From assembly GCA_947447985.1 (NCBI GenBank), contig CANFLX010000021.1, forward strand, positions 1 through 43,278: a stretch of DNA of 43,278 nt, given 5' to 3'. Position 1 is the first letter of the stretch; each line of letters begins with the position of its first letter. Source of the DNA: Comamonadaceae bacterium. Its GTDB lineage: Bacteria; Pseudomonadota; Gammaproteobacteria; Burkholderiales; Burkholderiaceae_C. Below, piece after piece: positions 9,864-19,669 of this stretch. The notes below the pieces were generated by a model, which searched no databases, had not been told where the DNA came from, and saw only the letters and a list, made by a program, of their open reading frames with translations. The translations under genes and the position numbers were made by a program.

Positions 9864-11768
9864 ATGAACCGTTATGCCCTTTGGAAGTATGTAGTCCTGG
9901 CGGTCGCCATTCTGGTGGGCGGCCTGTATGCCTTGCCCAATCTGTATGGCGAGGCGCCTGCCGTGCAGGTCTCTGTCGCCAAAGCGGGCATGACGCTGGA
10001 TTTGGGCACGGTGAGCCGTGTCGAGGAGGCCATCAAGGCGGCAGGCCTCAGTGCCGACGTGGTCAGCCTGGACGGCAACTCGATCAAGGCACGCTTTGCC
10101 AACACCGATGCCCAGCTCAAGGCCAAAGACGCGATCCAAAAAGCGCTCAATCCGGACGCCGCCGAACCGGCTTTTGTGGTGGCGCTCAACCTGCTGTCAC
10201 GTTCACCCGCTTGGCTGAGCGGTTTGCATGCCTCGCCCATGTATTTGGGTTTGGATTTGCGCGGCGGTGTGCACTTCATGCTGCAAGTCGACATGCAAGC
10301 GGCGCTGAGCAAAAAAGCCGAATCTTTGGCCGGCGACCTGCGCAGCGTGTTCCGTGAAAAAAATGTGCGCCATGGCGGTATCAGCCGCAATGGACAGACG
10401 GTCGAAGTGCGTTTTCGCGATGCCGATACGGCAGAAGCGGGCAAACGCCTGATTCAGGACCAGTTTCCTGACTTGAGCTCGGTCGTCACACCGCAGGACG
10501 GCGAATACAAGCTGGTGGCGACCCTGCTGCCGGTGTCCGCACGCAAGGTGCAGGAGCAGGCGCTCAAGCAAAACATCACGACCTTGCACAACCGCATTAA
10601 CGAGCTGGGCGTGGCCGAGCCGGTGATCCAGCAGCAAGGTCTGGACCGCATCGTGGTGCAGCTGCCTGGCGTGCAAGACACGGCCAAGGCCAAAGACATT
10701 TTGGGCCGCACCGCTACGCTGGAAATCCGCATGGTGGACGAAGGCTCTGACGCCCGCGCCGCCGAAGCCGGCTCCGGCCCCGTGCCCTTTGGCGCGGAGC
10801 GTTTCTTGGAGCGCAATGGTCAGCCCGTGGTGGTCAAGAAGCAAGTGATTCTCACCGGCGAAAACCTGACCGACGCCCAACCCGGTTTTGACAGCCAGAC
10901 GCAGGAAGCCGCAGTGCACCTGACGCTGGACGCCAAGGGCGCGCGCATCTTCCGCGACGTGACGCGCGAAAGTGTGGGCAAGCGCATGGCGATTTTGCTG
11001 TTTGAAAAGGGCAAGGGCGAAGTGGTGACTGCGCCGGTGATTCGCTCGGAGATCAGTGGCGGCCGGGTTCAAATTTCGGGCCGCATGACCACGATGGAAG
11101 CGGCGGATACGGCGCTGCTGCTGCGGGCCGGCTCTTTGGCTGCGCCCATGGAAATTATTGAAGAACGCACCATCGGCCCGTCCTTAGGTGCCGAGAACAT
11201 CGCCAAGGGCTTTGACAGCGTGACCTGGGGCTTTGTCGCCGTGGCTGCGTTCATGTGCCTGTACTACCTGCTGTTCGGCGTCATTTCCAGCGTGTCGTTG
11301 GCCTTGAATCTCTTGCTGCTGGTGGCCGTGTTGTCCATGCTGCAAGCCACACTGACCCTGCCCGGCATGGCCGCCATGGCTTTGGTGCTAGGGATGGCGA
11401 TTGACGCCAACGTGCTGATCAACGAGCGCGTGCGTGAGGAGTTGCGCAATGGTGCGTCAGCGCAGGCCGCGATTCATGCAGGCTACGACCGCGCTTGGGC
11501 CACCATCATTGACTCCAACGTCACCACCTTGATTGCCGGGCTGGCGCTGCTGGCCTTTGGCTCGGGTCCGGTGCGCGGCTTTGCGGTGGTGCATTGCCTG
11601 GGGATTTTGACCAGTATGTTTTCGGGCGTGTTTTTCTCGCGCGGCGTGGTGAACCTGTGGTACGGCCGCCAGAAGAAACTCAAAAGCGTGTCGATTGGCA
11701 CCGTTTGGCGACCGGATGGCGCGGCGGCTGGTTCTGATTTGGCGAACACCAACGCTGTGGAGAAATAA
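9864..11768 (+). CDS. secD: Protein translocase subunit SecD
   Basis: A 634-residue inner-membrane protein that with SecF uses the proton motive force to pull exported proteins through SecYEG. One N-terminal membrane helix (about residues 7-25) is followed by a large periplasmic domain with the conserved LGLDLRGGVHFML motif, then five more helices in the C-terminal third containing GMAIDANVLINERVREEL, the RND-type core. Length is normal for betaproteobacteria. It belongs to the yajC-secD-secF operon; secF follows after 2 bases. Confidence 0.97.
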   Translation: MNRYALWKYVVLAVAILVGGLYALPNLYGEAPAVQVSVAKAGMTLDLGTVSRVEEAIKAAGLSADVVSLDGNSIKARFANTDAQLKAKDAIQKALNPDAAEPAFVVALNLLSRSPAWLSGLHASPMYLGLDLRGGVHFMLQVDMQAALSKKAESLAGDLRSVFREKNVRHGGISRNGQTVEVRFRDADTAEAGKRLIQDQFPDLSSVVTPQDGEYKLVATLLPVSARKVQEQALKQNITTLHNRINELGVAEPVIQQQGLDRIVVQLPGVQDTAKAKDILGRTATLEIRMVDEGSDARAAEAGSGPVPFGAERFLERNGQPVVVKKQVILTGENLTDAQPGFDSQTQEAAVHLTLDAKGARIFRDVTRESVGKRMAILLFEKGKGEVVTAPVIRSEISGGRVQISGRMTTMEAADTALLLRAGSLAAPMEIIEERTIGPSLGAENIAKGFDSVTWGFVAVAAFMCLYYLLFGVISSVSLALNLLLLVAVLSMLQATLTLPGMAAMALVLGMAIDANVLINERVREELRNGASAQAAIHAGYDRAWATIIDSNVTTLIAGLALLAFGSGPVRGFAVVHCLGILTSMFSGVFFSRGVVNLWYGRQKKLKSVSIGTVWRPDGAAAGSDLANTNAVEK

Positions 11769-11770
11769 GC

Positions 11771-12724
11771 ATGGAATTTTTCAAAATCCGCCGCGACATT
11801 CCGTTCATGAAGAACGCCCTGGCGTTCAATCTGGTGTCGCTGATCACGTTCCTGGCGGCCGTCTTCTTTTTGTTCTCGCGTGGCCTGCACCTGTCGGTGG
11901 AGTTCACGGGCGGCACCTTGATGGAAGTGGCCTACAGCCAAAGTGCTGACCTGCAAGCCATTCGTGCCAGCGTGGATGGCCTGGGTCTCAAAGACGTGCA
12001 GGTGCAAAACTTTGGCACGGCACAAGACGTGCTGATTCGCATGCCGGTGCAAAAAGGCAGCACTTCGGGCGCCCAAAGTGAAAAAGTGATGGGCGCACTC
12101 AAGGCCTTGGACCCGAGCGCCACCTTGCGACGCACGGAGTTTGTAGGGCCGCAGGTCGGCGACGAATTGGCCACCGATGGCCTCAAAGCACTGGCCTGTG
12201 TGGTGGCGGGCATCATGCTGTACTTGGCGATTCGCTTTGAGTGGAAGTTCGCAGTCGCAGCCATCATCGCCAACTTGCATGACGTGGTCATCATCCTGGG
12301 ATTTTTTGCCTTCTTCCAGTGGGAGTTTTCGCTGCCCGTGTTGGCGGCGGTGCTGGCGGTGCTGGGCTATTCGGTGAACGAATCGGTGGTGATTTTTGAC
12401 CGGATTCGCGAGAACTTCCGCCGCTACCGGCGCATGGACACACGCGAAATCATCGACAACGCGATCACCTCGACCATCAGCCGCACCATCATCACCCACG
12501 GTTGCACGCAGATGATGGTGTTATCGATGCTCTTGTTTGGCGGCGCCACGCTGCACTACTTTGCACTGGCGCTCACTATCGGCATTTTGTTTGGTATTTA
12601 CTCGTCGGTGTTTGTGGCCGCAGCCATTGCCATGTGGCTGGGTATTGCGCGCGAAGACCTGATCAAAGCGCCCATCAAGAAAGACAACGACCCGAACGAC
12701 CCCAACGCTGGGGCGACGGTTTAA
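11771..12724 (+). CDS. secF: Protein translocase subunit SecF
   Basis: A 317-residue partner of SecD with six membrane helices. The N-terminal helix (FNLVSLITFLAAVFFLFSRG) and the SVEFTGGTLMEV periplasmic motif are conserved, as are GYSVNESVVIFDRIREN and the Thr/Ser-rich ITSTISRTIITHGCT segment. It starts 2 bases after the secD stop. Its own stop overlaps the stop of the converging response-regulator gene within TTAA (12721-12724), leaving no room for a terminator between them. Confidence 0.97.
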   Translation: MEFFKIRRDIPFMKNALAFNLVSLITFLAAVFFLFSRGLHLSVEFTGGTLMEVAYSQSADLQAIRASVDGLGLKDVQVQNFGTAQDVLIRMPVQKGSTSGAQSEKVMGALKALDPSATLRRTEFVGPQVGDELATDGLKALACVVAGIMLYLAIRFEWKFAVAAIIANLHDVVIILGFFAFFQWEFSLPVLAAVLAVLGYSVNESVVIFDRIRENFRRYRRMDTREIIDNAITSTISRTIITHGCTQMMVLSMLLFGGATLHYFALALTIGILFGIYSSVFVAAAIAMWLGIAREDLIKAPIKKDNDPNDPNAGATV

Positions 12725-13314
12725 GCGCCGCGGGCAATGCGCGCGCTTAAGGCTTCCAAGTAACCAATCAGGCGTTCGACCTGTATTGGTTTTTGGTACA
12801 CCGTCACCCACGGCGGTAGCAGGCCGTCTGCGCGGGCGTTTTCCGGAGTTTTTGCGGTCACGACCAACATGTCAATCGAGCTGTATTCGGGCTCTGAGGC
12901 CAAGGCGCGAACCAGCTGGTAGCCGTCAATAGGCCGCATCATCAAGTCAGTGACAACGACGTCGGGTCGCTGGCGTTCAATTTGGATCAGCGCTTGTGAA
13001 CCATCGGTGGCAACGACCAAAGACACCGGGTGGCTGCACCGTTTCACCAGCGTTTCAAAATAGGCGACTTGCAGGGCGTCGTCTTCTGCCAGCAGGACGC
13101 GCAGCGCACGCGGCGCGTTGGCATATTGGCCGTCAGGCCGCGTCGGCATCATTTTCTCAACGGCTGAGCGGTAAATCCGCCGGTGTCCCCCCGAGGTCAC
13201 CCACGCATCAAGCTCGCCGTTGGCGACCATCTTTTGCACGGTAGTGGTGGACAGGCCTAACAGGCGGGCCGCCTGCTGTGTGGTGAGGATGTCGGACGTT
13301 TCGGGCATGGCCAT
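12721..13314 (-). CDS. Orphan response regulator with N-terminal excisionase-type HTH and C-terminal receiver
   Basis: A 197-residue predicted DNA-binding regulator. Residues 8-55 form a MerR/excisionase-like helix-turn-helix (LTTQQAARLLGLSTTTVQKM, then the wing SGGHRRIYRSAVEKMM). Residues 70-195 form a CheY-like receiver with acidic pair Asp78/Asp79, phospho-acceptor Asp123 in VVTDLMM, Thr153 and Lys175, so it should be phosphorylatable. The order (DNA-binding domain first) is the reverse of classical response regulators, and no histidine kinase is nearby. The ribosome site is weak; an alternative ATG lies 2 codons in. It is 85 bases upstream of dprA on the same strand. Target genes are unknown. 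Confidence 0.85.
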   Translation of the reverse strand: MAMPETSDILTTQQAARLLGLSTTTVQKMVANGELDAWVTSGGHRRIYRSAVEKMMPTRPDGQYANAPRALRVLLAEDDALQVAYFETLVKRCSHPVSLVVATDGSQALIQIERQRPDVVVTDLMMRPIDGYQLVRALASEPEYSSIDMLVVTAKTPENARADGLLPPWVTVYQKPIQVERLIGYLEALSARIARGA

Positions 13315-13399
13315 CGGATGGTTGGGTTAATTTAGATGTTTGAAGTACTGTAATTCACAATTTTGCAATTATTACCGACTTTGAGGGGCTTTTTTGTCT

Positions 13400-14557
13400 T
13401 TAGCCCTTGACCTGGCGTTGAAAGCTGCCGCCCGGCAAACGCAGCAACCAGCCCTGGAGCTCCAAGGACATCAAGTCGGCTTGCAAATTGGCAGTCCCCA
13501 TGCCGGTGCGGGCTTGCAAGGCGTCGAGGCTGCAAGGCTCAAATCCCAAGGCCTTGAGTAGCGCTTGCTGCGCGGGCGGCAGGTGGGTGTCGCCATCCAG
13601 CAGATCGTGATCCATGGGGCTTGGGGCGAGACGCGCAGTGGGCGGAAAGGCACCGAGTTCCTCCAGGACATCCTGCGCGCTCTCTACCAATTTGGCGCCT
13701 TGTTTGATGAGGGCGTGGCAGCCCCGCGACTGGGTGCTGTGGATGGAGCCGGGGATGGCAAACACATCTTTGCCCTGTTCCAGCGCCATGCGCGCTGTGA
13801 TCAGTGAGCCCGACTGCATGGCGGCCTCCACGACCAAGGTGCCCAGCGACAAGCCGGAAATGATCCGGTTGCGTTGCGGAAAGTTGGCTGCCAGCGGCGG
13901 TGTACCCAAGGGGTACTCGCTGAGCAACATTCCGCGGGACGCAATGTGGCGTGCGAGCGCTGCGTTTTGCTTGGGATAAATACGGTCCAAACCGGTGCCG
14001 ACCACCGCAATCGTGGCGATCTGCGCGCTGCCTGCGCCCTCCAGCGCACCTTGGTGTGCAGCCCCATCCACGCCGAGCGCCAGGCCGGAGACCACGGTCA
14101 GACCCGCTTGTGCCAGTGCCTGGCCAAACTCATGGGCGTTGCTTGCGCCTTGCGGTGTGGGGTTGCGACTGCCCACAATAGCTACACAGGGCAGGCCGTC
14201 CAGTGCGCCCGGCACCAATGCCGCTTCATGCCCCAGGGCATAGAGCATGAGCGGCGGGTCTTCGATATTGAGCAAGGCTTGCGGGTAGGCCGCGTCACCC
14301 AGCACCCACACGCGCCGGTGCTGGGGGTCCGCTTGCAGCCAACTCCGAGTCGTCTCCAGTGCCTGCACAAAACCATCGGGTTCCTCCTGCAGCGCTTGGG
14401 CCTGCGTGGCGCTGAGCAGCTCGCGCAATCTGGAAACGCTTTGGGTAAAAACATCAGCAGGCAGACCGAATGCCGCCAGCAATTTACGCGCCGACGCATT
14501 GCCGACGCCAGGCGTGAGCACCAGGCGCAGCCACCATGTCAGCTCATCGCGCTCCAT
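13400..14557 (-). CDS. dprA: DNA-processing protein DprA (Smf)
   Basis: A 385-residue cytoplasmic protein that binds incoming single-stranded DNA and loads RecA during natural transformation. An N-terminal helical region (LRLVLTPGVGNASARKLL) is followed by the Rossmann-type DNA-processing domain with VGSRNPTPQGASNA, GLALGVDGAAHQGAL and the TGLDRIYPKQNAALA and FPQRNRIISGLS segments. A C-terminal winged-helix-like DML1 region (LQARTGMGTANLQADLMSLELQG) completes the protein. It is intact, and sits between the orphan regulator and the exported protein near def, the usual betaproteobacterial def-fmt/dprA neighbourhood. Confidence 0.96.
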   Translation of the reverse strand: MERDELTWWLRLVLTPGVGNASARKLLAAFGLPADVFTQSVSRLRELLSATQAQALQEEPDGFVQALETTRSWLQADPQHRRVWVLGDAAYPQALLNIEDPPLMLYALGHEAALVPGALDGLPCVAIVGSRNPTPQGASNAHEFGQALAQAGLTVVSGLALGVDGAAHQGALEGAGSAQIATIAVVGTGLDRIYPKQNAALARHIASRGMLLSEYPLGTPPLAANFPQRNRIISGLSLGTLVVEAAMQSGSLITARMALEQGKDVFAIPGSIHSTQSRGCHALIKQGAKLVESAQDVLEELGAFPPTARLAPSPMDHDLLDGDTHLPPAQQALLKALGFEPCSLDALQARTGMGTANLQADLMSLELQGWLLRLPGGSFQRQVKG

Positions 14558-14608
14558 TATTTTTGGCGCCTGTCTGTGAAGTGAAGTAGGCCACCAACAC
14601 CCAGAGCG

Positions 14609-15535
14609 TCAGGGTGTGGTCAGCCGGTCACCAATGCGAACCGTGTCTGTGACTTGCACGACCAGCGCATAGGCGACTTTTTCAAAAGTGAGAAAAACCA
14701 TGGCCAGCCCATTGCGCTCTTCCGGCAGGAGCATGGGGGTCTGGCCTTCGGCGGTCTTGTCTATGGCCGTCGCCCGCCGTTTTTGAATGGCCATGACGTC
14801 GCCGGACTTCAAACCGTCTGTTTTGCCCCGGTTGACCACTACCACTTGGTTTTGTCCGGCATTGATCGCACTGCTGCCATAAACCGAAATAATCTGCGCC
14901 GAAGTGCCTGCCGCAGCGGCATGCGGAACGAGGGCGTCCGAGCGTGCGGGTGCGATTTCGATCAAGCGGTCGCCAGCGCGAATTTCTTCCTTGGACCCGG
15001 CAATCACAATCGTTGCAGGTACTACGCGCTGAACCTGTTTGTCGCCGTCTGCTACCCACTCAAAGCCTTCGCTTGCGGCCAATATGGCCGAGCCGATGAA
15101 CTGGGCTTCATAGCCGAGCACCGCGCCGGTGCCCGGGTCTTTGAGCGGCGTGGCGTTGCGAAAGACACGAAAGCGCCGCTCGGCGCCCGCATTGAATTCC
15201 AGTGGCGTTCCTCCGGTGCTGCGCGCGTAAGCGTGGTCGCCTTTGGAAAGCAGAACCCTGTTTTCCTGCGCCGCAACAATGCGCGGTGCGGACGCCAACG
15301 CAGCCTCGTCAATCACCATGGGCTCGGCCAAAAAGGGCTCGATCAAATTGCGTTTGAGTGTGGTGGACAGCGGTGCGGGCAGCGCTTGTATGCGAACCTC
15401 GGGTGAAAGGCGCACCGCCTGCGAATCCTTGGCCGGCACTGCCGTGCCCGATTGGGCGTAAGACGAACTGGCGCCCGCCACCAACAGGCCGATCCATAGG
15501 AGAGTCGCAGCGCGGGGCGTAAAGATCGTGGGCAT
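14609..15535 (-). CDS. Exported protein related to LysM-domain cell-envelope proteins, LysM domain absent
   Basis: A 308-residue protein with a signal peptide (MPTIFTPRAATLLWIGLLVA, probable cleavage near SSYA-Q). After only about 25 residues it enters the conserved region of a Burkholderiales envelope family (LSPEVRIQALPAPLST, LIEPFLAEPMVIDE) with repeats of the 'IRAGDRLIEI' and 'VRIGDRLTTP' kind. From memory of the family, homologues beside dprA and def carry a LysM peptidoglycan-binding module (YTVKSGDTLWxI-like) between signal peptide and this region; none is visible here. The start at 15535 is set by AAGGA 7 bases upstream. The function is not known. Confidence 0.75.
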   Translation of the reverse strand: MPTIFTPRAATLLWIGLLVAGASSSYAQSGTAVPAKDSQAVRLSPEVRIQALPAPLSTTLKRNLIEPFLAEPMVIDEAALASAPRIVAAQENRVLLSKGDHAYARSTGGTPLEFNAGAERRFRVFRNATPLKDPGTGAVLGYEAQFIGSAILAASEGFEWVADGDKQVQRVVPATIVIAGSKEEIRAGDRLIEIAPARSDALVPHAAAAGTSAQIISVYGSSAINAGQNQVVVVNRGKTDGLKSGDVMAIQKRRATAIDKTAEGQTPMLLPEERNGLAMVFLTFEKVAYALVVQVTDTVRIGDRLTTP

Positions 15536-15675
15536 GAAGGTGTCCTTATCGAAAACAGATTGCAATTTTGTCAATTATTGCCGCGAATTAGGCAGTTCGG
15601 CGCATGGCTTTTCCATTTCATTGCGGGGTGCCATGGCAAAACGGCGAAAATGAGGGGCTTTTCACTGATTCCACC

Positions 15676-16185
15676 ATGGCTCTACTTCCCATACTCACCT
15701 ACCCGGATCGCCGCCTGCACACCGTGGCCAAGCCCGTGGCAGACGTCGACACCCGCATTCACCAACTGGTTCAGGACATGCTGGAGACCATGTACGACGC
15801 CAACGGCATTGGCTTGGCCGCCAGCCAGGTGGACGTGCATGAGCGCGTGATCGTGATCGACGTGTCGCAGGAACGCAACCAGCCGCTGGTGCTGGTCAAC
15901 CCTGAACTGGTCTGGACCAGCCCCGAGACGCACCTCAATGAAGAGGGCTGCTTGTCGGTGCCTGGAATTTACGATGGCGTGACCCGCCACAACGCGGTGC
16001 ATGTGCGCGCCCAGGACCACCAAGGGCAAAGCCGTGTGATTGAGGCCCAAGAGCTCTTGGCCGTCTGTATTCAGCATGAGATGGACCACCTGATGGGCAA
16101 GGTGTTTGTGGAATACCTCTCGCCGCTCAAGCGCAACCGCATCAAAACCAAAATGCTCAAGGCCCAGCGCGAGGAATCCCGTTGA
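15676..16185 (+). CDS. def: Peptide deformylase
   Basis: A 169-residue metalloenzyme that removes the N-formyl group from nascent proteins. All three active-site motifs are seen: GIGLAA (44-49), EGCLS with metal ligand Cys92, and HEMDH with His134, Glu135 and His138. The ATG at 15676 begins the canonical [14 protein letters not shown]; the frame is open 24 codons upstream without similarity. Its stop overlaps the fmt start (TTGA), giving translational coupling of the deformylase with the formyltransferase. The tail ending in [11 protein letters not shown] is normal. Confidence 0.98.
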   Translation: MALLPILTYPDRRLHTVAKPVADVDTRIHQLVQDMLETMYDANGIGLAASQVDVHERVIVIDVSQERNQPLVLVNPELVWTSPETHLNEEGCLSVPGIYDGVTRHNAVHVRAQDHQGQSRVIEAQELLAVCIQHEMDHLMGKVFVEYLSPLKRNRIKTKMLKAQREESR

Positions 16186-17174
16186 GGTTGGTTTTTGCCG
16201 GTACGCCGGAATTTGCCCGCAGCGCACTCGCGCAGCTGCATGCGGTCGGCCACACCGTCGCCTTGGTACTGACCCAGCCCGACCGGCCCGCAGGCCGGGG
16301 CATGAAACTGCAGGCTTCGGCCGTCAAACAGTTTGCGCTGGAGCGTGGCATGCCCGTGGCGCAGCCACACGGCCTGCGCCTGGACGGCAAATATGCGGCC
16401 GACGCCGCGCAAGCCCAACAGGCCATCGCCGAGGCACAAGCCGACGCCATGGTGGTGGTGGCCTATGGCCTGATCCTGCCGCAATGGGTGTTGGATGCCT
16501 TTGCCGAACCGGGCCAATGGGGTTGCCTGAACATCCACGGCTCCCTGCTACCACGCTGGCGCGGTGCAGCCCCCATTCATCGCGCGATCGAAGCGGGCGA
16601 CAGTGACACCGGTGTCACCATCATGCAAATGGACGCGGGGCTGGACACGGGTGCCATGCTGCTCAAAGAGAGTCTGCCTATCGCGCCCGATGACACCACC
16701 GCCAGCCTGCACGACCGTCTCGCTGCGCTGGGTGCCCAATTGGTGGTGCGAGCGCTGGCAGACCCGAGGGCCTGGGAGCCGCTCACGCAGAGCGAGCAAG
16801 GCGTGACCTATGCCCACAAAATTGACAAAAGTGAGGCCGCCATCGACTGGCGCCACTCCAGTGCGCAAATTGCACGCCGGGTGCGCGCCTTCAACCCCTT
16901 CCCCGGTGCCACCGTGCAATTGCAGGGTGAGCCCCTGAAGGTCTGGGGCGCTGAAGTTTGGGCGGGCGCACCCCTCCCAAGCCACGCGCTGCCAGGCACG
17001 GTATTGCACGCGGACAGCCAAGGCATTGTGGTTCAAACGGGCGAGGGGGCGTTGAACGTGCGCGTCTTGCAACGCCCAGGCGGCAAGCGGCTGACCGCGG
17101 CTGAATTTTTGCGCGGCTTTGCGCTGACGCCGGGCATGGCCTTTGGCCTGCCTGACGTGCAGGCTGTGGACTGA
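16182..17174 (+). CDS. fmt: Methionyl-tRNA formyltransferase
   Basis: A 330-residue enzyme that formylates initiator Met-tRNA using 10-formyltetrahydrofolate. The N-terminal catalytic domain has [13 protein letters not shown], and the active-site segment [15 protein letters not shown] with Asn117 and His119, plus Asp155 in MDAGLDTG. The C-terminal tRNA-binding OB domain (residues about 210-325) is complete. The start is a TTG at 16182 within the def stop (TTGA), which gives the canonical [11 protein letters not shown]. It is followed 9 bases later by azlC. Confidence 0.97.
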   Translation: MRLVFAGTPEFARSALAQLHAVGHTVALVLTQPDRPAGRGMKLQASAVKQFALERGMPVAQPHGLRLDGKYAADAAQAQQAIAEAQADAMVVVAYGLILPQWVLDAFAEPGQWGCLNIHGSLLPRWRGAAPIHRAIEAGDSDTGVTIMQMDAGLDTGAMLLKESLPIAPDDTTASLHDRLAALGAQLVVRALADPRAWEPLTQSEQGVTYAHKIDKSEAAIDWRHSSAQIARRVRAFNPFPGATVQLQGEPLKVWGAEVWAGAPLPSHALPGTVLHADSQGIVVQTGEGALNVRVLQRPGGKRLTAAEFLRGFALTPGMAFGLPDVQAVD

Positions 17175-17183
17175 CCAAGCCGC

Positions 17184-17918
17184 ATGTTTTTTTTGGCAAC
17201 GCACCGCCGCCATCCTGCGTTTCGGGATGGCTTTATGGACATGCTGGGCGCCGCACCGGGCATTGCCGCCTGGGGCTTGATGACGGGCGTCGCCATGGTC
17301 AAGTCCGGCATGGGCACGGTAGACGCCCTGGCCATGGCGCTGCTGGTGTTTGCGGGCAGTTCGCAGTTGGCGGCGATTCCACTGTTTATAGCTGCCGCGC
17401 CGATGTGGGTGATATTGGCCACCGCGTTTTGTGTCAATCTGCGCTTTGTGGTGTTCAGCGCGCATTTGCGCAACTACCTGATGCACCTGCCGCGCTGGCA
17501 GCGTTTGGTCACGGGCTACTTCACCGCCGACCTGACCTATGTGTTGTTCGTGCGGCGCCATCCCGTGCCGGCGACTGACGACGCGGGACGCGCGACACAA
17601 ATGGCCTACCTGGCGGGCAACGCCTGCATCAACTGGTTCAGCTGGGTCAGCGCCAGCCTGTTGGGTGTGGCCTTGGCGAACTTGATTCCCACTGCCTGGG
17701 GCCTGGGCTTTGCTGGGGTATTGGCGTTGACGGGCATTTTGTGTTCGCTCGCCAGCAGCCGCCTGCGCTGGCTTGCAGGCGCCGTAGCGGGGGCGGTGGC
17801 GGTCGCGGCCTATGCGCTGCCGTTCAAGCTCAATATTTTGGTGGCCATCGCGGCGGCGGTCCTGCTGTGCCTGTCGCTGGAGTCGCGTCCTGCCTTTGCA
17901 CCCGAGAGTCCGCCATGA
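17184..17918 (+). CDS. azlC: AzlC family branched-chain amino acid exporter subunit
   Basis: A 244-residue inner-membrane protein with about six to seven helices. The AzlC signatures are visible: AAPGIAAWGLMTGVAM near the N-terminus, VFAGSSQLAAIPL, and CVNLRFVVFSAHLRNYL. AzlC-AzlD pairs export branched-chain amino acids in characterised cases. Its stop overlaps the azlD start by 4 bases (ATGA, 17915-17918), consistent with the usual two-subunit carrier. No strong ribosome site is seen, so translation may be coupled to fmt just upstream. Confidence 0.9.
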   Translation: MFFLATHRRHPAFRDGFMDMLGAAPGIAAWGLMTGVAMVKSGMGTVDALAMALLVFAGSSQLAAIPLFIAAAPMWVILATAFCVNLRFVVFSAHLRNYLMHLPRWQRLVTGYFTADLTYVLFVRRHPVPATDDAGRATQMAYLAGNACINWFSWVSASLLGVALANLIPTAWGLGFAGVLALTGILCSLASSRLRWLAGAVAGAVAVAAYALPFKLNILVAIAAAVLLCLSLESRPAFAPESPP

Positions 17919-18268
17919 GCCTGCAGTTTTTGAACGACGAGACCTTGCTGACGATTGTGCTGATGGCCGTCATCACGGTGGTTTCACGCTCTTTTTTCTT
18001 TATTTCAGACGCTCAGTGGACCTTGCCGCACTGGGCGCAGCGGGGTTTGCAATACGCGCCGATCGCGGCCTTGTCGGCAGTGGTGATCCCGGAGCTGGTG
18101 ATGACGCAAGGGGTTTTTATCCACACCGTGCTCGATGCCCGCCTCTATGGGGCGGTTGCGGGCGCTACCTACTTTTTCTGGCGCAAGGGCGTAGGCAACG
18201 CCGTGCTGGGCACGATTGTGTGCGGCATGGCGGTGTATTTGCCCCTGCACATCGGCTTGGGCTGGTAA
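17915..18268 (+). CDS. azlD: AzlD domain protein, partner of AzlC
   Basis: A 117-residue protein with four predicted membrane helices (TLLTIVLMAVITVVSRSFFF, a LQYAPIAALSAVVIPELV segment, a helix around ARLYGAVAGATYFFWR, and VLGTIVCGMAVYLPLHI). The size and the APIAALSAVVIPE motif match AzlD, the small subunit of the branched-chain amino acid exporter. The ATG at 17915 overlaps the azlC stop. A longer frame begins earlier but lies inside azlC. Confidence 0.9.
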   Translation: MSLQFLNDETLLTIVLMAVITVVSRSFFFISDAQWTLPHWAQRGLQYAPIAALSAVVIPELVMTQGVFIHTVLDARLYGAVAGATYFFWRKGVGNAVLGTIVCGMAVYLPLHIGLGW

Positions 18269-18352
18269 GCGTTCGACGGCGACGCCCCTAAAATGGGCGT
18301 CAGCACAGGGGTGTGCCAAATTCTTCCCTTTTCCCCTCGCAGGCCAATCACC

Positions 18353-19555
18353 ATGAACGTTATTCGATTCTCTGATCTCTGTGCCCAAGGCCAAGTAGCC
18401 GCCAAACGGGTGTTCATCCGCGCCGACCTCAATGTGCCCCAGGATGCGCAGGGCCACATCACCGAAGACACCCGCATCCGCGCCAGCGTGCCCTGCATCC
18501 AAATGGCGCTCGACTCTGGTGCCGCGGTCATGGTGACCTCCCACCTGGGCCGACCGACCGAAGGCGCTTTTCAGGCTGCAGACTCGCTCGCGCCGGTGGC
18601 GCAGCGCCTGGGCGAGTTGCTCGGTCGCAACGTGCCACTGCTGGCGAACTGGGTGGACGGCGTGACGGTCGCGCCCGGCCAGATCGTGATGTTAGAGAAC
18701 TGCCGCTGCAACGTGGGAGAGAAGAAGAACGACCCTGCGCTGGCGCGCAAAATGGCGGCTCTGTGCGATATTTTTGTGCACGACGCCTTCGGCACCGCCC
18801 ACCGCGCTGAGGCCAGTACCTACGGGATTGCTGAATTTGCCCCGGTGGCCTGCGCTGGCCCCTTGCTGGCAGCAGAGATGGACGCGATTGCCAAAGCCTT
18901 GCTCGCGCCCAAGCGCCCCCTGGTCGCCATCGTGGCCGGCTCCAAGGTGTCCACCAAGCTGACGATTCTGCAAAGTTTGGCCGCCAACGTGGACCAACTG
19001 ATTGTGGGCGGCGGCATCGCCAACACCTTCATGCTGGCCGCAGGCCTGAAGATCGGCAAGAGCCTGGCCGAACCCGATTTGCTGGACCAGGCCAAGGCCG
19101 TGATCGCGGCCATGCAGGCGCGCGGCGCCGCAGTTCCCATTCCAAGCGATGTGGTCACGGCCAAGACCTTCTCTGCCGACGCCGTGGCGACGGTCAAAGC
19201 AGCGACCGAGGTGGCAGACGACGATTTGATTTTGGACATTGGCCCCGAAACGGCCAAAGCCTTGGCCGACCAGCTGATGCGCGCCGGCACCATTGTCTGG
19301 AACGGCCCGGTGGGCGTGTTTGAATTTGCCGCCTTTGAGAATGGCACCAAAGTCGTGGCACAGGCCATTGCGGACTCCAGCGCCTTCAGCATTGCGGGAG
19401 GTGGCGACACGCTGGCGGCGATCGCCAAGTACGGTATCGAATCAAAAATTGGCTACATCTCCACTGGCGGTGGTGCCTTTTTGGAGGTGCTGGAAGGCAA
19501 AACCCTGCCGGCTTTTGAAATTTTGGGTCGCCGCGCCAGCGCGTCCTTAAGCTGA
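18353..19555 (+). CDS. pgk: Phosphoglycerate kinase
   Basis: A 400-residue glycolytic enzyme that transfers phosphate from 1,3-bisphosphoglycerate to ADP. The N-terminal substrate domain has [17 protein letters not shown] and [13 protein letters not shown]; the C-terminal nucleotide domain has [26 protein letters not shown] and the hinge GGGDTLAA. The ATG at 18353 begins MNVIRFSDL; 20 further upstream codons are open but not conserved. It stands alone rather than with gap or fba. It could supply the Calvin cycle as well as glycolysis, but nothing in the window shows CO2 fixation. Confidence 0.98.
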   Translation: MNVIRFSDLCAQGQVAAKRVFIRADLNVPQDAQGHITEDTRIRASVPCIQMALDSGAAVMVTSHLGRPTEGAFQAADSLAPVAQRLGELLGRNVPLLANWVDGVTVAPGQIVMLENCRCNVGEKKNDPALARKMAALCDIFVHDAFGTAHRAEASTYGIAEFAPVACAGPLLAAEMDAIAKALLAPKRPLVAIVAGSKVSTKLTILQSLAANVDQLIVGGGIANTFMLAAGLKIGKSLAEPDLLDQAKAVIAAMQARGAAVPIPSDVVTAKTFSADAVATVKAATEVADDDLILDIGPETAKALADQLMRAGTIVWNGPVGVFEFAAFENGTKVVAQAIADSSAFSIAGGGDTLAAIAKYGIESKIGYISTGGGAFLEVLEGKTLPAFEILGRRASASLS

Positions 19556-19669
19556 GTGTTCACCTAGGGCATTCGCATGCGTCAATTGCGCGTAAGGCTG
19601 GCTCCGCGACAATAGCGCTTGGCTAGGCTATCGTGCCGCCTCTTTTTTCAATAGGAAATGGAATACAAC

